From the NCBI GenBank assembly GCA_945788655.1, contig CALZMV010000079.1:1-6360 (forward strand): a stretch of DNA of 6,360 nucleotides, written 5' to 3'. This document shows positions 1 to 5,173 of the stretch, in pieces. The translations under genes were made by a program, and so were the position numbers. Within the stretch, counting starts at the first letter, position 1. Each line of letters opens with the position of its first letter. The notes beneath the pieces were generated by a model. That model ran no database searches and was not told the origin of the DNA. It was given only the letters and a program-made list of their open reading frames with translations. This DNA is from an uncultured Clostridia bacterium (lineage in GTDB: Bacteria > Bacillota > Clostridia > Peptostreptococcales > Anaerovoracaceae).

Positions 1-1120
1 CAGCATGCTCTTCTGCAATACCAACATCGAACAATCTGTCCGGAAATTCTTTCTTAAAGACTCCAAGTCCTGTTGCTTCACACATTGCTGCAGTTATTGC
101 TACTATTTTTTCGTCATCTGATGCCTTATCGGTAATAAATTTGCCTATCAGTGAAGAAAAAGATTTTTCATCAGTTTTTTTTGCTGTAACTGCACCTGTT
201 GTAGGATCAAAAGGTCCAATTCCATGGAATTTGCTAGGATTGTTTTCGGCGTTCTTATACCCTTTTCCCTTTTTAGTAATTACATGAATCAATACAGGTT
301 CATCCAGAGATTTTGCATTATTTAAATTGTAGCATAACTCCTCTAGATTATGACCATCAACAGGACCAAAGTAGGTAAAACCAAGGGACTCGAACAGTAA
401 TCCTCCCTGATTTATTATGGAATACTTTATATCGTTTTTTATATCAGCCAGACCATTTGCTATAGAATGACCTATGCCGGAAGATGTGCCAATTTTTTCT
501 TTTATGAATTGTTTTGCACTAATATAGCCTTTTGAAGTTCTTAAATTTCCAAGATATTTTGAAATGCTTCCTGTATTTGGAGATATTGACATACCATTGT
601 CATTTAAAATTACAATGACTTTTGATTTTGAATCGCCAATATTGTTTAATGCTTCAAAGGCCATACCTCCGGTTAGAGAACCGTCGCCAATAACTGCAAT
701 TATTTCATTTTTTTCTTTTTTTAAATCTCTTGCAGCTGCAAGACCTGCAGCGGCAGAAATAGATACACTGCTATGACCTGTATCATAAATATCATGTACA
801 CTTTCCTTTGATTTAGGAAATCCGCTAAGTCCATCAAGCTGCCTTAAAGTATCAAAGTCTTTTGCTCTTCCGGTTAGGATTTTGTGCACATATGCCTGAT
901 GACCTACATCCCATATTATTTTGTCTTTCGGGCTATCAAAAACTTTATGTAAAGCTAATGTAAGTTCAACAACACCTAAATTAGATGCCAGATGACCTCC
1001 TGTTGCAGAAACTTTGCTTATTAGGAAATCCCGTATGGAGTATGATAAAAGGTCAAGTTCATCTAAAGACATATTTTTTAAGTCTTCAGGGAAAGTATAG
1101 TCTAAAATGTTGTTTTTCAT
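1..1120 (-). CDS. dxs: 1-deoxy-D-xylulose-5-phosphate synthase, 3' end cut off by window edge
   Basis: Dxs is a cytoplasmic thiamine-diphosphate (ThDP) enzyme that joins pyruvate and glyceraldehyde 3-phosphate into 1-deoxy-D-xylulose 5-phosphate, the entry step of the non-mevalonate isoprenoid pathway. I translated the frame by hand and it is open throughout: 373 codons of a protein usually about 620 long. Visible motifs are TGGHLASNLG (residues 40-49, with H43 matching the active-site histidine), GHQAYVHK (H74), the ThDP/Mg site GDGSLTGGM (145-153) with NDN (173-175), FGPVDGH (251-257), and GIAEEHA (367-373) holding the catalytic glutamate E370. The residue after that glutamate is E, where Q is common. 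Visible sequence covers the first ThDP domain and the start of the pyrimidine-binding domain; the C-terminal domain lies outside. The start is supported by an AAAGGT site at 1127-1132, six bases upstream and overlapping the ispA stop. It is the last visible gene of the operon and follows ispA by 11 bases, so two enzymes of one pathway are cotranscribed. Confidence 0.97.
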   Translation of the reverse strand, partial: MKNNILDYTFPEDLKNMSLDELDLLSYSIRDFLISKVSATGGHLASNLGVVELTLALHKVFDSPKDKIIWDVGHQAYVHKILTGRAKDFDTLRQLDGLSGFPKSKESVHDIYDTGHSSVSISAAAGLAAARDLKKEKNEIIAVIGDGSLTGGMAFEALNNIGDSKSKVIVILNDNGMSISPNTGSISKYLGNLRTSKGYISAKQFIKEKIGTSSGIGHSIANGLADIKNDIKYSIINQGGLLFESLGFTYFGPVDGHNLEELCYNLNNAKSLDEPVLIHVITKKGKGYKNAENNPSKFHGIGPFDPTTGAVTAKKTDEKSFSSLIGKFITDKASDDEKIVAITAAMCEATGLGVFKKEFPDRLFDVGIAEEHA

Positions 1121-1131
1121 TGTTTTACCTT

Positions 1132-2025
1132 TTATTTATTGCGATTTGCCAGCATAATTACAAGATCTTTAAAGAACTCTGCGTTGTCATAATATTCAGA
1201 TATTGCTTCTACCGCGCTTTCTGTAAGTTCTTTTAGTCTTTCTTGTGCTGCCTCTACGCCATTTATCGATGTGTATGTGTTTTTGTTCTGCTTTTTATCC
1301 GCACCTGTTTTTTTTCCAAGTTCTTCCTGATCGCCGATTACATCGAGGATATCGTCAGCAATCTGGTAAGCAAGTCCTAGGTTTTCAGCATATTTTGTGA
1401 AATTGCTAATCATATCAGATGTAGGATTACCTAAATATAAACCTGCAATTATGGATGCAGAAATAAGAGCGCCGGTTTTATTTAAATGAATATATTCAAG
1501 TAATTCGTTTGATGCTACCGCATTTTCAGCTTCAATATCTGAAACCTGACCTGCAACCATACCTCTTACACCGGAACCTTTAGCGATAGCGTATGCTGCG
1601 TTTACTCTTTTCTTTATCTGCTGAGGATCGTCGAAAAACATCATCATATCCTTATAAATTGCTTCAAAAGCACATGTGAGAAGCCCATCTCCTGCAAGAA
1701 TCGCAATGGCTTCTCCAAAAACCTTGTGATTGGTTGGAACACCTCTTCTCAAATCATCATTATCCATGGCAGGAAGATCATCATGAATCAGAGAATATGT
1801 GTGAATGTATTCAACTGCGCATGCGTACGGAAGCGCTTCTTTGATGTTACCTCCAGCGAACTCACATGCAGCCAAAAGCATTACAGGGCGTAATCTTTTA
1901 CCTCCGGCAACTAAACTGTATTTCATCGAATCGTATAGTGAAATACTTTTATTATCGATGTTCGGAATAAAATCTAAAAGATGTTCATCAACTAAAGCTT
2001 TATATTCATCAAAAGTTCTGTCCAT
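1132..2025 (-). CDS. ispA: Farnesyl diphosphate synthase (class 1 polyprenyl synthetase)
   Basis: This enzyme condenses isopentenyl diphosphate with dimethylallyl and geranyl diphosphate to make farnesyl diphosphate, the precursor of undecaprenyl carrier lipid and quinone side chains. The 297-residue length is normal for bacterial IspA. Visible motifs are GGKRLRP (41-47), the first aspartate-rich motif DDLPAMD (82-88) followed by DDLRRG (90-95), GQVSD (159-163), NKTGALI (182-188), and the second aspartate-rich motif DDILD (224-228). The first motif has four residues between DD and the last D, and a tyrosine sits five positions before it (Y77). That is the chain-length signature of bacterial type II farnesyl diphosphate synthases, so C15 is the likeliest product, although a geranylgeranyl synthase cannot be excluded. 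The start is firm because a full AGGAGG site (2035-2040) sits nine bases upstream, inside the end of xseB. It lies between xseB (4-base gap) and dxs (11-base gap). Confidence 0.96.
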   Translation of the reverse strand: MDRTFDEYKALVDEHLLDFIPNIDNKSISLYDSMKYSLVAGGKRLRPVMLLAACEFAGGNIKEALPYACAVEYIHTYSLIHDDLPAMDNDDLRRGVPTNHKVFGEAIAILAGDGLLTCAFEAIYKDMMMFFDDPQQIKKRVNAAYAIAKGSGVRGMVAGQVSDIEAENAVASNELLEYIHLNKTGALISASIIAGLYLGNPTSDMISNFTKYAENLGLAYQIADDILDVIGDQEELGKKTGADKKQNKNTYTSINGVEAAQERLKELTESAVEAISEYYDNAEFFKDLVIMLANRNK

Positions 2026-2029
2026 TTTT

Positions 2030-2221
2030 CTATGCCTCCTCTTTCCTTATGGTATCAATTTTCTGACTTGCTTCCTTAAGGATAGAATTACATTGCTCGT
2101 AGCACTTAATACCTTCCTCATAGTACTTTATTGCTTCTTCAAGCGTAGTATCTTCTTTTTTTATTAGTTCAGACATTTCTTCGAGTTTTTTTAATGATTC
2201 TTCAAAACCCAAATCATTCAC
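2030..2221 (-). CDS. xseB: Exodeoxyribonuclease VII small subunit
   Basis: XseB binds several copies to one XseA to form exonuclease VII, which degrades single-stranded DNA from both ends into short oligonucleotides. The 63-residue product is a little short for the family (usually about 70-85) but carries its whole signature: GFEESLKKLEEM near the N-terminus, an acidic turn (KKEDTTLEEA), and a second helix YYEEGIKCYEQC, forming the helical hairpin typical of XseB. The start is uncertain. The outermost start is GTG at 2219-2221, which overlaps the end of xseA by 8 bases, but a ribosome site would then abut the start codon. An in-frame TTG at 2210-2212 (60 residues) is better spaced from the purine-rich AGAGGGTGA at 2218-2226. 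Tight overlap with xseA suggests translational coupling that helps set subunit ratio. The stop is TAG. Confidence 0.93.
   Translation of the reverse strand: MNDLGFEESLKKLEEMSELIKKEDTTLEEAIKYYEEGIKCYEQCNSILKEASQKIDTIRKEEA
2035..2040 (-). promoter_or_regulatory. Consensus ribosome binding site of ispA, inside xseB
   Basis: AGGAGG, a full Shine-Dalgarno core, sits nine bases before the ispA ATG and within the last codons of xseB. It is the strongest ribosome site in the operon, suggesting ispA is translated well independently of xseB. Confidence 0.8.
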
Positions 2222-3359
2222 CCTCTTTCGATAGTTTAGTGATAGTAAATTGTGCTGTTCCGTCTTTTAGATGCAATATATAAGTTGAATTGTCTTGTAG
2301 TTCGCTTATTGATGAAATAACTCTTCCTTCTTTGTTTTCTAAAACAGAATATCCTTTGTTAAGAATGTTAAGAGGATTGTTTTCTTTTAATATAATATAA
2401 TTTTGCTCAATCTGATGAAATAACCTGTCAATTCTGTTTAACAGAATAAGTTTCATGTTATCGGCATATCTGTCGGTTAGTGTTTTTGAATATAAAACCT
2501 TGCTTTTCAGGTCTGATGAAATATTATCTATTAATTCATCAATTCTGTTTTGTAATATTTCATCATTTGGAACGGCTTTTTCTGCTGCCGCTGTAGGCGT
2601 TTCCGCTCTGTAGTCTGCAACAAAATCACAAATTGTAAAATCAATTTCATGGCCTACTGCAGAAATAACGGGAATTTCACTTCTAAAAACAGCCCGTGCC
2701 AGCACTTCTTCGTTGAAAGCCCAGAGATCTTCGGTAGAACCGCCTCCTCTGCCAACAATCAGAACATCTATGTCTTTATGGTTTTTATTGATAAAATCAA
2801 GTGTATCAGCAATATCTTGAGCAGCGTCCTTTCCCTGAACCAATACGGGGAAAACATTTACGTCAACCATCTTTGTTCTAGTAGTTATTATCTTCAGAAT
2901 ATCCCTGATTGCGGCGCCGGTTTCAGATGTTACAATGCCCACTTTCCTTGGAAATTTTGGGAGTGGTTTCTTATATTTTGCATCAAATAAGCCTTCCCGG
3001 TCTAACTTCTTTTTCAACAGATCAAAAGCCATTGAAAGATTGCCTTCACCTGAAATTTCTATACTTCTTACAAATAAAGTATAAGTGCCGCCTTTTTTAT
3101 ATACATTGATATAACCGTGGACTACAACCTCAAGTCCATCTCCAAGTTCATAATTGAGCCTATTGAAACAGCTTGATGGAAGAAAACAATTAATTTTAGA
3201 GTTTTCATCAACCATCGAAAAATAAACATGTCCTGAACTGTGATACTTTAAATTTGATATCTCTCCGGCAACGGATATATTGCCTAAAAGCGGATCTGTC
3301 GTTAATACTCTGCTTATATATTCATTTAACTGTGAAACCGTAACAGGCTTTAAGGCCAT
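2214..3359 (-). CDS. xseA: Exodeoxyribonuclease VII large subunit
   Basis: XseA is the catalytic subunit of exonuclease VII, a metal-influenced nuclease acting on single-stranded DNA in repair and mismatch processing. The order of domains is typical. An N-terminal OB fold covers about residues 5-100 (VSQLNEYI, VAGEISNLKYHSSGHVYF, YKKGGTYTL). The catalytic domain follows, with VGIVTSETGAAIRDI (140-154), the glycine-rich GRGGGSTEDLWAFN (203-216), and SAVGHEIDFTICDFVADYRA (233-252) leading into TPTAAAE (254-260). A shortened helical region spans about 265-328, and the C-terminal segment NPLNILNKGYSVL (328-340) precedes a final DG strand pair. At 381 residues it is shorter than E. coli XseA (about 456); the reduction appears to fall in the coiled-coil arm. 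The start is backed by GGAGGT at 3368-3373, eight bases upstream. It overlaps the TsaD-like gene by 10 bases upstream and xseB downstream. Confidence 0.97.
   Translation of the reverse strand: MALKPVTVSQLNEYISRVLTTDPLLGNISVAGEISNLKYHSSGHVYFSMVDENSKINCFLPSSCFNRLNYELGDGLEVVVHGYINVYKKGGTYTLFVRSIEISGEGNLSMAFDLLKKKLDREGLFDAKYKKPLPKFPRKVGIVTSETGAAIRDILKIITTRTKMVDVNVFPVLVQGKDAAQDIADTLDFINKNHKDIDVLIVGRGGGSTEDLWAFNEEVLARAVFRSEIPVISAVGHEIDFTICDFVADYRAETPTAAAEKAVPNDEILQNRIDELIDNISSDLKSKVLYSKTLTDRYADNMKLILLNRIDRLFHQIEQNYIILKENNPLNILNKGYSVLENKEGRVISSISELQDNSTYILHLKDGTAQFTITKLSKEGE
2218..2226 (-). promoter_or_regulatory. Probable ribosome binding site of xseB, favouring a TTG start
   Basis: AGAGGGTGA resembles the consensus AGGAGGTGA and lies within the last codons of xseA. 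It overlaps the candidate GTG start at 2219-2221 but is five bases from an in-frame TTG at 2210-2212, so it argues for the shorter protein. Confidence 0.5.
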
Positions 3360-4306
3360 ATCTTTTTACCTCCAAGCAGAGCGATTCCGATTGCATTATC
3401 TGATGCAAGCTTTGAATCAGCAAAAAATAATTGTAAATTATGCGGTTTATTGCTAAGCAAGTAATGCTTGATATAAGCACTTGATGAGACGCCACCGGCA
3501 TAAAGAAATTTATTAATCCCATGTTTTTCACTTAGTTGAATTGTCATCTCTAAAATTGAAGAAGACAGCTTTTGAAAAAGTTCAAAAATTATTTCCTCAG
3601 AGCTTACCTGGTCAAGAAGTCTTTGAGCCTGAGTTTCGATTCCGGAAAGGTTCACATAACCATCGATGACTTTAATTTTTGTAAGATGATTATTCTTAAT
3701 TTGACAGGATCTACCTTGAGTTATACTGTCCATTTCTGCACCACAAGGAAAAGACATTCCCAAAGAAACGCCTATTCTATCGAGAACCTGTCCATATGCC
3801 AAATCTCTGCTTCCACCAACAATTTCAAAAATTTCTTCTTTTCTGTTCACTAAAATTGCTTCCGTAGTACCTCCGCTAAAGTGAAAAGAAATGAAAGGAT
3901 CTGATTCATTAAGTGGAGAATAGTATCTAACCGCTTCAATATGACCCTCCTGATGAGAAAACTCAAAACCCGGAACATTAAGGCTTGAAGCCAATACACC
4001 GGCAAAGCTTTCACCTGCCATAAAAACAGGCATATATGAGCCCTCAACCGGTCTAGGTCTTGTTGAAACAGCTATACAGCCTATGTTATTTCTTATTTCC
4101 TTATCAGAAATAGCATTGCTGATTATATGAGGAAGTTTCTTTACATGCTGAAAAAAGGCGTCAGATTGTCTTAGCCCTCTTTCACCTTTCTTTACATCAA
4201 GAAACTCCTGTGCGTTGAATAATATATTTCCTTCTACATCCACAACGGCAACAGATGTTTTATAATTGCTGGTGTCTATTCCCAGAGATAATTTTTCAGT
4301 AAACAT
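3350..4306 (-). CDS. TsaD/Kae1-like (M22 family) protein, divergent paralogue of unknown function
   Basis: This protein has the ASKHA ATPase fold of the TsaD/Kae1/Qri7 family, historically misnamed O-sialoglycoprotein endopeptidase. Motifs at 318 residues are: N-terminal phosphate loop GIDTSNYKTSVAVVD (9-23); HQEGH (118-122), the two metal-binding histidines of TsaD; SGGTTEAIL (144-152), where true TsaD has SGGHT; GQVLDRIGVSLGMSFPCGAE (172-191), matching the TsaD segment usually ending in PGGP; AGGVSSSAYI (270-279); and SDNAIGIALLGG (302-313), whose D303 would be the third metal ligand. The fold and metal site look intact. The altered SGGHT-type motif and missing C-terminal residues argue it is a paralogue rather than the housekeeping t6A enzyme. 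I recall similar proteins between nusB and xseA in other Clostridia, annotated only as M22 peptidase. There is no obvious ribosome site before the ATG, and it starts four bases after the nusB stop, so reinitiation is plausible. No other in-frame ATG precedes residue 92. Confidence 0.85.
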   Translation of the reverse strand: MFTEKLSLGIDTSNYKTSVAVVDVEGNILFNAQEFLDVKKGERGLRQSDAFFQHVKKLPHIISNAISDKEIRNNIGCIAVSTRPRPVEGSYMPVFMAGESFAGVLASSLNVPGFEFSHQEGHIEAVRYYSPLNESDPFISFHFSGGTTEAILVNRKEEIFEIVGGSRDLAYGQVLDRIGVSLGMSFPCGAEMDSITQGRSCQIKNNHLTKIKVIDGYVNLSGIETQAQRLLDQVSSEEIIFELFQKLSSSILEMTIQLSEKHGINKFLYAGGVSSSAYIKHYLLSNKPHNLQLFFADSKLASDNAIGIALLGGKKIWP

Positions 4307-4310
4307 TATT

Positions 4311-4694
4311 TTAGATATTTTTTAATACTGCATTGATAAACTTTGCAGAATTTTCAGTTCCGTATTTTTTTGCCAGTTCAACAGCTTCATTAATAGAAAC
4401 GGCTTTCGGAATATCTTCCATAAAAAGTATTTCGCAAGATGCAAGTCGTGCAACTGCCAAATCAGCCTTAGGCATTCTTTTAACGGACCATTTTTGTGAA
4501 TGTTCGTTGATTTTTTCGTCAATAAGCTCAATATTATCACATAACTTTTGTATCAATTCGTCTACATATGGTTTTTGTTCACCTAATGTTTCATATACAG
4601 GGAACTTGATAAGCGCCTGCGGAAGAAATTCATTATGAACCTCCATATGGAAAATTACCTGCATTGCAAATTCTCTTGCTTCTGATCTTTTCAT
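4311..4694 (-). CDS. nusB: Transcription antitermination factor NusB
   Basis: NusB pairs with ribosomal protein S10 (NusE) and binds boxA RNA, enabling processive antitermination of rRNA operons and other targets. The 127-residue all-helical protein shows the family hallmarks: basic N-terminus with REFAMQVIF (7-15); VDELIQKL (44-51); the W69 region leading to RMPKADLAVARLASCEILF (73-91); and the C-terminal signature IPKAVSINEAVELAKKYGTE (95-114) followed by KFINAVL (118-124). Length is slightly short but complete. The start is supported by AGGAGA a few bases upstream and by the ATGA overlap with the stop of the Asp23-family gene (4691-4694), an arrangement typical of translational coupling. 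The next gene, TsaD-like, begins four bases after its stop. Confidence 0.97.
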   Translation of the reverse strand: MKRSEAREFAMQVIFHMEVHNEFLPQALIKFPVYETLGEQKPYVDELIQKLCDNIELIDEKINEHSQKWSVKRMPKADLAVARLASCEILFMEDIPKAVSINEAVELAKKYGTENSAKFINAVLKNI

Positions 4695-5065
4695 AATATC
4701 TCCTGTTTTATTGTATTTTTATTAGGCAGTACAACACCTTCAATGTGAATATTAACCGCCCCGATTTCCTGTTTAATAGCTTTTGAAACTTTATCCTTGA
4801 CAGTACTTTGAATATCAAAGGCTAACTGAGGAATATTACATCCGTAATCAGCAACTATTGATATGTCTATGACAAACATGTCATCCTTGTTTTTTGAAAT
4901 TTTAATACCATTGGCAGAAGTATCTTTGCCGACAATTATTTTGGAAATGTTATCAGCAATGCTATCATTTAAATGATTAACGCCCGGTACTTTCAGAGTT
5001 GCTTCACGTGCTTCTATTCTGATTAAATCCTCAGATATTTTATTTAAAACCTGCTTTTCAGACAT
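4691..5065 (-). CDS. Asp23/Gls24 family envelope stress response protein
   Basis: This 124-residue protein belongs to the Asp23/Gls24 (DUF322) family of small alkaline-shock or envelope-linked proteins widespread in Firmicutes. In Staphylococcus, Asp23 is membrane-anchored through AmaP; the biochemical activity is not known. Sequence support comes from the N-terminal helix region ending in IEAREATLKVPGVNHL (17-32), the central strand pair GIKISKN and FVIDISIVADYGCNIPQLAF (64-83), a long amphipathic helix IQSTVKDKVSKAI (85-97), and the closing signature VNIHIEGVVLP (104-114). There is no signal peptide or membrane segment, so it is cytoplasmic or peripherally attached. It is the first gene of the operon, directly behind a strong promoter, with a GAGGTG ribosome site at 5071-5076 five bases before ATG. 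This position beside nusB is common in Clostridia, where the protein is often called YqhY-like. YqhY in Bacillus subtilis has been tied to control of acetyl-CoA carboxylase; whether that applies here is inference. Confidence 0.92.
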   Translation of the reverse strand: MSEKQVLNKISEDLIRIEAREATLKVPGVNHLNDSIADNISKIIVGKDTSANGIKISKNKDDMFVIDISIVADYGCNIPQLAFDIQSTVKDKVSKAIKQEIGAVNIHIEGVVLPNKNTIKQEIL

Positions 5066-5070
5066 AATTA

Positions 5071-5076
5071 CACCTC
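5071..5076 (-). promoter_or_regulatory. Ribosome binding site of the Asp23-family gene at the predicted mRNA 5' end
   Basis: GAGGTG lies five bases before the ATG at 5063-5065 and coincides with the transcription start predicted from the -10 box. The site fixes the gene start and would make this mRNA close to leaderless. Confidence 0.7.
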
Positions 5077-5082
5077 AAAAAA

Positions 5083-5111
5083 ATTATAACAGAACGGGTG
5101 CTGATTTTCAA
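5083..5111 (-). promoter_or_regulatory. Sigma-A type promoter of the asp23-nusB-xse-isp operon
   Basis: On the minus strand the -35 box TTGAAA (5106-5111) and a perfect -10 box TATAAT (5083-5088) are separated by exactly 17 bases, and TG at 5090-5091 gives an extended -10. The expected start of transcription is near 5076. This leaves a leader of only about 11 bases, which begins with the ribosome site GAGGTG at 5071-5076. There is no room for a riboswitch or attenuator before the first gene. Confidence 0.85.
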
Positions 5112-5126
5112 CAGATAACAGACAAC

Positions 5127-5163
5127 TAAAAGAAACCTCCGGACAATATGTGCCAGGAGGTTT
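5127..5163 (-). terminator. Rho-independent terminator after the antiporter-type gene
   Basis: An eight-base perfect stem pairs AAACCTCC at 5156-5163 with GGAGGTTT at 5133-5140 (minus-strand reading), and two further G-C pairs can form across a one-base bulge. On the minus strand the stem is followed by CTTTTAG, a short U tract at 5128-5131. It begins 11 bases after the stop of the upstream membrane gene and separates it from the next promoter. The plus-strand side has no comparable T run, so it works for minus-strand transcription. Confidence 0.8.
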
Positions 5164-5173
5164 ACCTCTTTGC

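Noticed and set aside
564..776. Plus-strand open frame of 70 codons
   Set aside because: It is the complement of the dxs ThDP-binding region, whose minus-strand frame is intact and carries all expected motifs; the plus-strand product resembles nothing.
985..1236. Plus-strand open frame of 83 codons across the dxs-ispA junction
   Set aside because: It is antisense to two clearly real genes and shows no family signature; its hydrophobic look follows from the complementary AT-rich codons.
1805..2167. Plus-strand open frame of 120 codons
   Set aside because: It covers the complements of the ispA start and xseB, with no ribosome site and no recognisable domain.
2649..2990. Plus-strand open frame of 113 codons
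   Set aside because: It is a shadow of the XseA catalytic region, with composition unlike a real protein.
3322..3531. Minus-strand open frame of 69 codons overlapping the TsaD-like and xseA junction
   Set aside because: It is an alternative frame of the TsaD-like gene, which has recognised motifs across the same bases.
4322..4540. Minus-strand open frame of 72 codons inside nusB
   Set aside because: It is a frame-shifted reading of nusB; the NusB frame carries the conserved C-terminal signature.
5133..5163. Inverted repeat considered as an operator or mobile-element end
   Set aside because: Its position just after a stop codon, perfect stem and following T run on the minus strand fit a terminator; there is no transposase or second copy in the window.
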